23,086 nt of DNA, from positions 1 through 23,086 of the forward strand of contig CAKQBG010000029.1 in the NCBI GenBank assembly GCA_934216145.1. Direction: 5' to 3'. The DNA comes from an uncultured Anaeroplasma sp. (lineage in GTDB: Bacteria > Bacillota_I > Bacilli_A > Acholeplasmatales > Anaeroplasmataceae). Below, in pieces: positions 7,672 through 16,854 of this stretch (position 1 is the stretch's first letter; each line of letters opens with the position of its first letter). Below the pieces are notes generated by a model. The model made no database searches. It was not told where the DNA came from and worked only from the letters and a program-made list of their open reading frames with translations. Made by a program: the position numbers and the translations under genes.

Positions 7672-8727
7672 TTACCATTCTTTAATTAATTCATATAAAT
7701 AATTGTTCTTAAATATTTTTTCTTTTCCAACTTGTTCAGATGTAAGAATACCCAATTCCTCTAATTCTGTAAGATACTTTCCAGCTGTATTTCTTGAAAT
7801 AGACAATCTATCTCTTAAATATTCATTTTTTGTATAAAAATCATAGAATAAATATTCTACTAATTCTTCAGAATAAATTTTAGGTTTATTCTCTTTTACT
7901 CTATTCTTGCAATCTTCCATTGATTTTCTAAACTTATCAATAAATTCTAATGTAAATATACATGTTTTTTCTACTCCGTTAATCATGTATAGTAAATAAT
8001 CCTTTATATATTTTTCATCAATTCTCATATCATGAAGACATTTGTAATATTCTTCCTTTGTAGAATTAATGTATTTAGATAAGTATAAGATTGGAAGTGA
8101 TATTTTTTGTTGTAAAACTAAGTATAATATATTTAAAATTCTTCCTGTTCTACCATTTCCATCATGAAATGGATGAATTGATTCAAATTGATAATGAATC
8201 ATAGACATTTTAATAAGCGGATCTGTATTCTCAATCTCATCATAATTAATATATTTCTCTAGATTAGATAAATAATCTCTTATTTCCATTTCACTTTGAG
8301 GAGGATTATGAAGTATTTCTTTAGTTTTAGTATTCATTATAACTGTTCCAGGTATCTTTCTAATCCCACCAACATTAGGTTCAATTATATGATGAACTTC
8401 TTCAATTATTTTCGAACTAATAAATCCATTATTCTTTACTTGTGAAAAACCATATAAAATAGCTTGTCGGTAATTGACTACCTCTTTCGAAGCTGAATTT
8501 TGATTTTTAAGTGTAATTTCTTTAAAAACTTCATCAAAAGTGGTAACTATATTTTCAATTTCACTTGACTCCTTAGCTTCACCTAAGATTACAGCATTTA
8601 ATATAATATTAGGATTAGGCATAATGTTAATAATGCCATTCAATTCTCCTAATTTACTATTAGCTTTATTTAAAGCTTTAAGAATATCTACATCATCATA
8701 ATTATAATCAAATGGTAATTTGTGCAT
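7672..8727 (-). CDS. Fic-family AMP-transferase (class II-like) with C-terminal winged helix
   Basis: The start at 8727 (MHKLPFDYN) is preferred: AAGGTGA lies just upstream, and the longer frame from 8784 runs through the promoter. The 351-residue protein carries an N-terminal inhibitory motif S-S-E-I-E-N (54-59), matching (S/T)xxxE(G/N), and the full catalytic motif HPFHDGNGR at 185-193. The C-terminal 60 residues (SISRNTAGKYLTELEELGIL) look like a winged helix that could bind its own operator. This matches class II Fic enzymes, which AMPylate or deAMPylate proteins and are restrained by the N-terminal glutamate. All key residues are present. It is the only intact gene in the island between rpsI-end copies B and C. 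Confidence 0.88.
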   Translation of the reverse strand: MHKLPFDYNYDDVDILKALNKANSKLGELNGIINIMPNPNIILNAVILGEAKESSEIENIVTTFDEVFKEITLKNQNSASKEVVNYRQAILYGFSQVKNNGFISSKIIEEVHHIIEPNVGGIRKIPGTVIMNTKTKEILHNPPQSEMEIRDYLSNLEKYINYDEIENTDPLIKMSMIHYQFESIHPFHDGNGRTGRILNILYLVLQQKISLPILYLSKYINSTKEEYYKCLHDMRIDEKYIKDYLLYMINGVEKTCIFTLEFIDKFRKSMEDCKNRVKENKPKIYSEELVEYLFYDFYTKNEYLRDRLSISRNTAGKYLTELEELGILTSEQVGKEKIFKNNYLYELIKEW

Positions 8728-8746
8728 ATTATCACCTTCTGCACAA

Positions 8747-8775
8747 ATTTTAACATTTTTTGTGCACGTTGTCAA
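8747..8775 (-). promoter_or_regulatory. Promoter of the Fic2 gene
   Basis: Minus-strand -35 TTGACA (8770-8775), 17-base spacer, -10 TAAAAT (8747-8752). The gene start at 8727 follows after a short leader. Confidence 0.8.
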
Positions 8776-8786
8776 TTCGTGCACAA
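8760..8786. promoter_or_regulatory. Operator of the Fic2 gene
   Basis: A perfect inverted repeat with nine-base arms, TTGTGCACG and CGTGCACAA, around a nine-base centre that contains the -35 hexamer. Further TTGTGCA half-sites occur after the -10 box (about 8738-8745) and across the start codon (ATGCACAAA), suggesting several binding positions. The Fic2 winged helix is the obvious candidate binder. Confidence 0.75.
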
Positions 8787-8810
8787 TTTTTTAAATTATT
8801 GAGCAAAATA

Positions 8811-8836
8811 AAAAGCAGGGTGAGAAGTCCTGCTTA
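8811..8836 (-). terminator. rpsI terminator
   Basis: AAGCAGG/CCTGCTT stem with the CTTCTCAC-containing loop and a T-rich 3' side on the minus strand, about 40 bases past the rpsI stop. It ends the rplM-rpsI transcript before the Fic2 promoter. Confidence 0.8.
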
Positions 8837-8871
8837 ATATCTTTATCTTTGCAATTATAATAATCAAACAA

Positions 8872-9270
8872 TTAACGCTTAGAGAATTGTGGAGCACGAC
8901 GAGCTTTCTTAAGACCATACTTCTTACGCTCTTTAGCACGTGGATCACGTGTAACAAGACCAGCTGGTTTTAATACTGCACGATAGTCTGGATTAACTTC
9001 CATTAATGCACGAGTAATACCTAAACGGATTGCTCCTGCTTGACCTGTTGTACCACCACCGAATACATTAACAAGTACATCGAACTTGTCAACATTCTCA
9101 GTTAACTCTAATGGTTGTAATACGTCTAAACGAACTGCTGCTGATGGGATATAATCCTCAAAATCACGACCATTGATTGTGATTTTACCTTTTCCTGCAC
9201 GTAAATAAACGCGGGCAACAGAGCTCTTACGACGGCCTGTTCCTAAATATTGAACTAATTTCTTTGCCAT
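8872..9270 (-). CDS. rpsI: 30S ribosomal protein S9 (uS9)
   Basis: The 132-residue protein has the S9 hallmarks: the N-terminal [14 protein letters not shown], the [18 protein letters not shown] segment, and the basic tail [17 protein letters not shown] that reaches the P site of the small subunit. An AAGGAGG ribosome binding site overlaps the end of rplM, and the genes are 13 bases apart, the usual rplM-rpsI operon. The last 14 bases, covering SKR and the stop codon, recur at 5132 and 6519, so the 3' end appears to have served as an integration site while the coding sequence stayed intact. Confidence 0.97.
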   Translation of the reverse strand: MAKKLVQYLGTGRRKSSVARVYLRAGKGKITINGRDFEDYIPSAAVRLDVLQPLELTENVDKFDVLVNVFGGGTTGQAGAIRLGITRALMEVNPDYRAVLKPAGLVTRDPRAKERKKYGLKKARRAPQFSKR

Positions 9271-9283
9271 TTCTCTATCCTCC

Positions 9284-9718
9284 TTATGCCTTTACTACGA
9301 ATTCTACTGGTTTTTGAGCAGCATGTGGATGTTCAGCAGTTGCATAAACATATAATTGCTTTCTCATTTGATCACCAAGCTTAGTATGTGGAAGCATACC
9401 ATAGATAGCCTCTTCTACCATTCTTGTAGGATACTTTGCCATAACCTCTTTAGCAGTTAATGTTCTAAGACCACCACTGTATTCAGAGTGCTTACGATAA
9501 AGCTTATCATTCCACTTGTTACCAGTTAAAACGATTTTGTCAGCATTTACAACGATAACGTTGTCTCCGCAATTAACATGTGGAGTATAGATTGGTTTAT
9601 GCTTACCTCTTAATAGAGAAGCAACAACTGTAGCTAAACGTCCTAAAGTTAAGCCAGTTGCATCAACTACATACCAATTGTGTTGAACTGTTTGATTGTT
9701 TGCCATGAAAGTATTCAT
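9284..9718 (-). CDS. rplM: 50S ribosomal protein L13 (uL13)
   Basis: The 144-residue protein is a full-length L13. It shows W-Y-V-V-D-A-x-G-x-x-L-G-R-L-A near the start, the LRGKHKP-x-Y-T-P-H segment, GD-x-V-I-V-x-N-A-x-K, the L-x-R-x-P-like stretch [16 protein letters not shown], and a short C-terminal tail. TAGGAGG sits seven bases before the first ATG; a second in-frame ATG four codons on is an alternative without its own binding site. First gene of the rplM-rpsI operon, with a promoter at 9792-9820. Confidence 0.97.
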   Translation of the reverse strand: MNTFMANNQTVQHNWYVVDATGLTLGRLATVVASLLRGKHKPIYTPHVNCGDNVIVVNADKIVLTGNKWNDKLYRKHSEYSGGLRTLTAKEVMAKYPTRMVEEAIYGMLPHTKLGDQMRKQLYVYATAEHPHAAQKPVEFVVKA

Positions 9719-9753
9719 GATTTTTCCTCCTAAGTTATAATTAATAATTTAGG

Positions 9754-9771
9754 GCAATTGTGGATAATTGC
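9754..9771 (-). promoter_or_regulatory. Hairpin in the rplM leader (possible L13 autoregulatory element)
   Basis: GCAATT pairs with AATTGC around a six-base loop, inside the short leader between the promoter and the rplM ribosome binding site. Firmicutes often carry an L13-binding leader here, but I cannot match this one to that consensus by eye. Confidence 0.35.
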
Positions 9772-9791
9772 TTAAAAATGTACCATTTGAT

Positions 9792-9820
9792 ATTTTACAA
9801 TACCGGGGTTCAATAGTCAA
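9792..9820 (-). promoter_or_regulatory. Promoter of rplM-rpsI
   Basis: -35 TTGACT (9815-9820), 17-base spacer and -10 TAAAAT (9792-9797) on the minus strand, about 75 bases before the rplM start. Confidence 0.75.
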
Positions 9821-9874
9821 CAATTTTTATCTTTTTTTGAAAAAAAGTGCTTACACCATTCTCATTAGTATAAA

Positions 9875-10204
9875 CTATTCTAAATATTTTATTCCCTTAC
9901 CATGAGATTTAGCATATTCAATCTCACTTTTAGTGCTACTACCAATATATCCACCAACATTGATAACAAATATTTCATCAGCTAAATCTATTTTTCTTTT
10001 GTGCATATCATCTAGCATAATTTTAGTTTTTGTTAAGGTATCCTCATTCATACTCTCCCAAACCTCATTATCACCAGAATGTCCAAATAAACCAACACTT
10101 ATTACTATATTTCCTTCTAATGTTAATTTCTTTTGGATATCTAAAAATTCCTTCTTAAACCTTGTACTACCACATAATGTTATAATTTTATAATTACCAA
10201 TCAT
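9875..10204 (-). CDS. Nucleoside 2-deoxyribosyltransferase-like protein
   Basis: The 109-residue protein opens with I-I-T-L-C-G-S-T-R-F-K-K-E-F, the phosphate/nucleoside-binding start of the nucleoside 2-deoxyribosyltransferase and DUF4406 fold. It continues with ISVGLFGHSGDNEVW and DLADEIFVINVGGYIGSSTKSEIEYAKSHGK, the last glycine-serine-E-x-E-x-A stretch holding the usual catalytic glutamate. It probably acts on nucleosides or nucleotides in salvage; substrate is unknown. It is a single gene with its own promoter and is not part of the ribosomal operon. Confidence 0.75.
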   Translation of the reverse strand: MIGNYKIITLCGSTRFKKEFLDIQKKLTLEGNIVISVGLFGHSGDNEVWESMNEDTLTKTKIMLDDMHKRKIDLADEIFVINVGGYIGSSTKSEIEYAKSHGKGIKYLE

Positions 10205-10222
10205 TATCTCACATCCTAAAAA

Positions 10223-10251
10223 AGTATAACATTATCTTTAATTAATTTCAA
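10223..10251 (-). promoter_or_regulatory. Promoter of the deoxyribosyltransferase-like gene
   Basis: -35 TTGAAA (10246-10251), 17-base spacer and -10 TATACT (10223-10228) on the minus strand. It overlaps the decayed 3' end of the upstream methyltransferase pseudogene. Confidence 0.65.
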
Positions 10252-10980
10252 TTCGAACTATTTTCATTTTCATAAATATATCTCCAATTTTAGATAATAA
10301 TCTAAATAATCTGGAAATAGATTTATTCTTTAAATCATTATATCCAAGCATATAACATTAGCTAGAAACTGAAATATTATCACTTATATTACCTAATTCC
10401 TTATTAAAATAAAAATAAGCATTAACATCCTTTATTTCAGCTTCTTTTATCCATGTTTTAAGCATTAATTTTAAAGCTCTTTTATTTGCTGAATCAAAAA
10501 CAATTCTAGAATTTTTAAAATATTTAGCCATTTCAGCTATAAGCTTTTTAACATCATCCTTTAAATACTCCTGAAGCTATATTTTCTTCCCTTTCACCAC
10601 ATGATAAAAGCTCATTACGTAATTCTATAACGTCCTTAAAATCAATATTATAAATATATGAATCCTTATTGCAAAATCTTCTTGTCATATTATCAAGTCC
10701 ACATCCTAAATTAACAATAGAAGCTTTAGGATGAGTAGCCAAATAATCATTAATTTCCAAAATAAAATCATATTGTCTCATCGCTATCTCTAAATAGCCA
10801 AATTGATACATTACGCTTCTTTTCCTCTAGCTTTGAAAAATCATAATCTAAATTATCTATTATCTTTTTAGCTTCATCATCCTTATAAAGATTTGGATAT
10901 AGCTCACTACATTTCACTCTTCCATATAAAGGAATAACTAATGTTTCTTAAACAGTATTTTTTTCAATATGATATTTCAT
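10238..10980 (-). pseudogene. Decayed SAM-dependent methyltransferase (leucine carboxyl methyltransferase/PPM-like)
   Basis: Pieces of one protein are readable in order on the minus strand. From the ATG at 10980 it reads MKYHIEKNTV, a TAA where relatives have glutamine, then ETLVIPLYGRVKCSELYPNLY. After a frameshift comes YQFGYLEIAMRQYDF...ASIVNLGCGLDNMTRRF, which holds the SAM-binding NLGCGLD and ELL-x-x-GERE motifs. A second break follows near 10560 with loss of a central block, then LIAEMAKYFKNSRIVFDSANKRALKLML, another stop, and GYNDLKNKSISRLFRLLSKIGDIFMKM to 10238. At least two stops, two frame changes and a deletion make it non-functional. The family match is firm because the fragments are collinear with the family. 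Confidence 0.85.
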
Positions 10981-11023
10981 ACATACATCCTTGTTAGTTA
11001 TATATAACTACATTATAAAATAT

Positions 11024-11046
11024 AAGGGACTTTTTTCTAGTCCCTT
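11024..11046 (-). terminator. Terminator of the AEC transporter gene
   Basis: AAGGGACT pairs with AGTCCCTT around a seven-base loop, starting within the stop codon and followed by an AT-rich tract on the minus strand. Confidence 0.7.
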
Positions 11047-11960
11047 TATAATATTAATATTAAAAGTGGTAATGTTAAAACACTTAATAGTGTAGTCATT
11101 AAAACAACATTCGCACTCAATTCCTGCTCACATTCATGAATCTCCGCAAGTGAAACTATAATAGCTCCTGATGGGGCAGCACTTAAAACAAAAATTGAAG
11201 CCTTAAAAACATCACTTAGTGGTAAAAATACTACACATAGGTATGCAAACAAAGGAAATACAACAAGTTTCATTAAGCATGAAACATAAACAAATGGTCT
11301 AGAAAATAAAGCCTTAAAGGAAACAGTAGATAATCTCATACCTAATACAATCATACATACTGGCGTAACCATTTTAGCTAATACATCTAAAGTATTATCA
11401 ATAAATACAGGGAAATCAAAATTAAAAATAAATAATGGTAATGATACTAATATTGATAATGTAGTAGGATTTAATATAGCACTTTTAATAGATACATACT
11501 TCTTATTATTAGTAATTAGAAATACACCCATAGTAAATACTAATAGATTCATACTCATAACATAAATAGCACTATAGCAGGCAACAACAGGGCTTTCTGG
11601 ATATAAGCCTGTAATAATAGGTAATCCAAAGAATCCTACATTACCTAATACAGATGATACTGTTAGTATTCTATATTTTGGATCTAAATATTTTTTCCTT
11701 AAGATTAAAAATAAAATTAAAAAGAAACAAATCTGAATACCTAAGCTTACAATAAAAAATAATCCTATATCTAATAATGTTTCATGAGAATATTCCATTT
11801 GAATGAATGAATTCAAAATCATTATTGGACTTAATATATAAACTAATAAGCTTGATAATGTTTTAGCATGAGTAGCTTCTGCCTTTTTAAATTTACAAAG
11901 TCCAAAGCCAAAAGACATATATACAAGCATTAAAATAACATTCAATAATACAGTTAACAT
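11046..11960 (-). CDS. AEC-family (auxin efflux carrier-like) transporter
   Basis: The 304-residue protein is almost entirely hydrophobic, with about ten predicted membrane helices split into two five-helix halves by a short polar loop (ITNNKKYVSIKSAILNPTTLS). LSSLLVYILSPIMILNSF in the first half, GNVGFFGLPI in the middle and GAIIVSLAEIHE near the end are typical AEC motifs. Bacterial members export or import small organic acids such as malate; substrate cannot be told here. GGGAGGAG lies just before the ATG and a strong promoter precedes it, so it is a single-gene unit. Confidence 0.88.
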   Translation of the reverse strand: MLTVLLNVILMLVYMSFGFGLCKFKKAEATHAKTLSSLLVYILSPIMILNSFIQMEYSHETLLDIGLFFIVSLGIQICFFLILFLILRKKYLDPKYRILTVSSVLGNVGFFGLPIITGLYPESPVVACYSAIYVMSMNLLVFTMGVFLITNNKKYVSIKSAILNPTTLSILVSLPLFIFNFDFPVFIDNTLDVLAKMVTPVCMIVLGMRLSTVSFKALFSRPFVYVSCLMKLVVFPLFAYLCVVFLPLSDVFKASIFVLSAAPSGAIIVSLAEIHECEQELSANVVLMTTLLSVLTLPLLILIL

Positions 11961-11986
11961 AATCTCCTCCCAAAAAAACGAATAAA

Positions 11987-12014
11987 ATTATATTACTATA
12001 TTTTTTTATGTCAA
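11987..12014 (-). promoter_or_regulatory. Promoter of the AEC transporter gene
   Basis: Consensus -35 TTGACA (12009-12014), 16-base spacer and consensus -10 TATAAT (11987-11992) on the minus strand. Confidence 0.85.
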
Positions 12015-12030
12015 TATAATAAAAAAAGAA

Positions 12031-12060
12031 AACTGCAAAATCTATCAGAAATTTGCAGTT
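12031..12060 (-). terminator. pyrG terminator
   Basis: AACTGCAAA pairs with TTTGCAGTT, followed by a T-rich run on the minus strand, a few bases past the pyrG stop. Confidence 0.85.
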
Positions 12061-12066
12061 ATATTA

Positions 12067-13686
<1,620 letters not shown>

Positions 13687-13723
13687 TCAAAAATAAAAAA
13701 AAATTCCCCTTACAGGAGAACTT
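13687..13723 (-). promoter_or_regulatory. pyrG leader attenuator (intrinsic terminator)
   Basis: In the leader RNA the pyrimidine-rich arm AAGTTCTCC pairs with GGGGAATTT around TGTAA, followed by a run of U, forming a terminator ahead of pyrG. The transcript probably starts GGGC at 13734-13731. In Bacillus pyrG, low CTP makes polymerase add extra G residues at this start, and the resulting poly-G pairs with the pyrimidine arm and prevents termination. The same parts are visible here. Confidence 0.75.
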
Positions 13724-13733
13724 TTAGGGTGCC

Positions 13734-13769
13734 CTCATAAATTATAGTACAATCACTACGATAATACAA
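13734..13769 (-). promoter_or_regulatory. pyrG promoter
   Basis: -35 TTGTAT (13764-13769), 17-base spacer, -10 TATAAT (13741-13746), then six bases to a predicted start at the first G of GGGCACCC (13734). Confidence 0.8.
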
Positions 13770-13869
13770 TAAAAATTTTTCTTTTTTTCTTAAGATTAAA
13801 AACAAAATATTATGATATTTTTAATACATATATATTATAATATTTAAATGCATTTTAATTATATTGTAA

Positions 13870-13898
13870 TGGTTTTAGTATAATTTCTATGGTATAAT
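13870..13898 (+). promoter_or_regulatory. Promoter of yfhO-csbB-like operon
   Basis: A TATAAT at 13893-13898 follows a weak -35 (TGGTTT, 13870-13875) at 17 bases. A second TATAAT lies at 13879-13884, so the exact start is uncertain. Confidence 0.5.
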
Positions 13899-13926
13899 TA
13901 AGTAAATTTTTCAGTTGGAGGACAAA

Positions 13927-16854
13927 ATGGAATCCGTTAATAATAATATCTTTAAAAGATTAATACATAAAATAACAAAAGGATGGAAGGAAACGTGGGC
14001 TGATAATTATAAGCCATTATATTTATTAGGAGGATTATTCTTTATAGTATTATTTTTTGTAGTTCTATATACAAATATAAAGGGTGGATTTTTCCACATT
14101 AATTCCGATGATGTATTACAATACTATCCATACATTAATAACTTCTTTACAAAGCTAAAAGAGGGTAAGCTATCATTATATGATACAACCCTATTTGGAG
14201 GAACATCTTGGTTTAGTGGTATTTATTATATTCCACTAGATATATTTACTTTTGTAGCATTTATCCTTAGCTTTATAATGGAAGCTGAAAAAGCTTATGC
14301 CATAACAAACTTTTTAAGACCAGCCTGCGGTGCATTATTACTATATTATGTTTTAGCAAGAAAGGGTATGAATAATAAAACAGCCTTTATTGCTGGATTA
14401 ATATTATTTGTTGGTGGTATGACAGAATCATACTATATATTCCCAGTATTTTTAGGAATATGCTTCTATGCTCCACTAGCTATGCTTGTTGTGGATTTAT
14501 TAATAGAGAAAAAGGGTGCTTACTATTTATTAGTACCTCTTTATACTGTTATTGTTATATTTTATGATTTCTATATAGCCTATATGCTTATGGCTTTCTT
14601 ATGTGTTTATTTCATGCTAGAGATGCATATAAGAGATGAATATTCCTTCTTTAAAAAGGAAAATTGTATATTTAGAAATGGTAAATTTTGGCTACGCTTC
14701 TTAGAATTTATGGCATTAATAATATTAGGTGTTCTAATGAGCGCGATTATTCTATTACCTAGTATGCTATATGTAATGAATGAATCATCAAGAAACAATA
14801 GCTTTTCTGATGCTTCATTATGGTATTTTGCAAACGATAAAGGCGAAATCAGTATAAGACACTATTTCACTCAATGGATTAATTTCTTTATACCTAATGA
14901 ACCACACCGCTTCTGCTTAAATGATGCCGGAGACTATATGCGTGAACATGCAACTATGTATATAACTAATGGTGGATTAATATATTTAGCTTACCTATTT
15001 GTTATTAATGGTAAAAAAGAAAACAGAATGAAATTCTGGATAGTATTAATAAATATACTATTCGCTATTCCTCTATTTGCTTGTATATTCTCCTTTAATT
15101 CAGTACCATATGTAAGATGGTTCTTTATTCCATATATGATTAATCTATATGGAATGACTATAGCGATGAATAAAAATGATTTAAAGGTTGGAGAAAATCA
15201 TTATTTAAATCTATGTCCTATTATTTTCCTTTTATTAGGATTAGGTACAATAATATTTACATTAATTCAAGCACCTGAATATTATATTCACTATAAAAGA
15301 GAGGATTTCTTCTTCTATCCAATTTTAATTGGTAGTGCAATATGTATTACAATCTATTTAGTATTGTTAATTATTTCCTTTATATTTAAAAAGAAAAATA
15401 AAAATAGAAATATTCTAAAAAAGGTATTCTTAGGTACTCTATTCTGTGAGGTAGTATTTGCAGGAGTAATGATTTTCTGTAATGCAGATGATGCGAATGA
15501 TTATTATTTCAATCAAAAAAGTGAAATGACAACTCAAAAAAATACTCTATATTCATTAGGATATAAGGATAGTGATGGATATAGAATTCATCTTGATACA
15601 AGCTATGCTAAAAATGATTTAAATTCTAATATTTTAGTAGGTAATGTTAACTTTGGACACTTCTTCCAATCATTCTATAATACACCACTAAATAAAGTAT
15701 TAAATGATATCTATAATGAAAACTCAACTCACTGGGGTAGAGATTTTATGGGTGGTAATACATTACTACAGGCTCCTATATTTAATACTAAATATATTGT
15801 TCAGCCAAGTAATAAAATTACATATTTCCCAAGTGAATATTATAATGAGCTTAAAATAGATGATACTGGAGCTTACTTCTCATTAGCTGATTGTCCACAG
15901 TTCATTGTATATGATAGTTATTTTACTTCTACTGCATATCTAAATAATCCAATTAAAAAAGAAGCAGCTTTATTATATTCAGCATATATTTATAAGCCAG
16001 CATTAAATAGTGATGATACACTTGTAAATGATAATGTAGATGAAAAAAGATACTTACAAAGCTATAATAAGGTTGTAGAATCTAATGTAGCTAATCAATC
16101 AACAAATGAATTAGCTAATTTAATCGCTTCATATGTTACTTCAGTAACCTTAAATAATCCTACAGATGGATCAAATGGTACTGAGGGATGGGAAAATTCT
16201 TCTTATTTCTACTATAATATTAGTAATAATAAAAAAGCTCAAGATGTATTAAAAAAGGATGTTATTTATGCATATGCAAATAATCAAGAAACTAGAAGAA
16301 TTAATGATGATGATTATTTAATGGTATTAAATGATGAACAAAAATCATTAACTAATTTCCATTTCACTGATTATTTCACTCATGATGAGGATATATATGC
16401 GTTCGCTATGAAGGTTAAAGATACTAATAATTCAAGCTATAAGAGTGTTACATTATATGGCTATGATTATAGTCTATATACTAATTTTATTGATAAACAA
16501 AATTCCTATACTAATAAATATTTCTCATTAGATGGAAGTACAATGACTATTAAATGTAGTTTCCCTGATGATAAGAGCCATATTATTAAAACAGCTTATA
16601 CCTATAGTAATGATTGGAAACTTAAAAATAGTGATTATGAATTAATTGACGTTGATGGTGGTTTCCTTGGAATTATTATCCCTGAAGGAACATCTAGTGT
16701 TAATTTAAAATTGAAATATGAACCAGCTGGCTTTAAAACTGGTGCTATATTATCTATATCTAGCTTAGTAATATATTTAGCAATTACTGTACCAGTAACA
16801 GTTATAATTATTAAAAAAAGAAAAAATAAAAAGGAAGTTGATACAAATGAATAA
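13927..16854 (+). CDS. YfhO-family membrane glycosyltransferase
   Basis: The ATG at 13927 is chosen because GGAGG lies five bases before it; a TTG at 13915 overlaps that site. The 975-residue protein begins with a basic N-terminus and a first helix, then NSDDVLQYYPYINNFFTKLKEGKLSLYDTTLFGG, the conserved YfhO loop with the D-Q-x-x-x-Y/F-like acidic motif. A dozen or so membrane helices fill the first 510 residues. An extracytoplasmic domain of about 400 residues follows, then a final helix and a lysine-rich tail. In Bacillus and Listeria, YfhO proteins move sugars from undecaprenyl phosphate to lipoteichoic acid outside the membrane, working with a CsbB-type synthase. The next gene is such a synthase and overlaps by eight bases. 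Confidence 0.88.
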   Translation: MESVNNNIFKRLIHKITKGWKETWADNYKPLYLLGGLFFIVLFFVVLYTNIKGGFFHINSDDVLQYYPYINNFFTKLKEGKLSLYDTTLFGGTSWFSGIYYIPLDIFTFVAFILSFIMEAEKAYAITNFLRPACGALLLYYVLARKGMNNKTAFIAGLILFVGGMTESYYIFPVFLGICFYAPLAMLVVDLLIEKKGAYYLLVPLYTVIVIFYDFYIAYMLMAFLCVYFMLEMHIRDEYSFFKKENCIFRNGKFWLRFLEFMALIILGVLMSAIILLPSMLYVMNESSRNNSFSDASLWYFANDKGEISIRHYFTQWINFFIPNEPHRFCLNDAGDYMREHATMYITNGGLIYLAYLFVINGKKENRMKFWIVLINILFAIPLFACIFSFNSVPYVRWFFIPYMINLYGMTIAMNKNDLKVGENHYLNLCPIIFLLLGLGTIIFTLIQAPEYYIHYKREDFFFYPILIGSAICITIYLVLLIISFIFKKKNKNRNILKKVFLGTLFCEVVFAGVMIFCNADDANDYYFNQKSEMTTQKNTLYSLGYKDSDGYRIHLDTSYAKNDLNSNILVGNVNFGHFFQSFYNTPLNKVLNDIYNENSTHWGRDFMGGNTLLQAPIFNTKYIVQPSNKITYFPSEYYNELKIDDTGAYFSLADCPQFIVYDSYFTSTAYLNNPIKKEAALLYSAYIYKPALNSDDTLVNDNVDEKRYLQSYNKVVESNVANQSTNELANLIASYVTSVTLNNPTDGSNGTEGWENSSYFYYNISNNKKAQDVLKKDVIYAYANNQETRRINDDDYLMVLNDEQKSLTNFHFTDYFTHDEDIYAFAMKVKDTNNSSYKSVTLYGYDYSLYTNFIDKQNSYTNKYFSLDGSTMTIKCSFPDDKSHIIKTAYTYSNDWKLKNSDYELIDVDGGFLGIIIPEGTSSVNLKLKYEPAGFKTGAILSISSLVIYLAITVPVTVIIIKKRKNKKEVDTNE

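Noticed and set aside
10554..10811. 85-residue open frame as a stand-alone methyltransferase
   Set aside because: It is the middle block of the longer decayed methyltransferase; sequence on both sides continues the same family in other frames.
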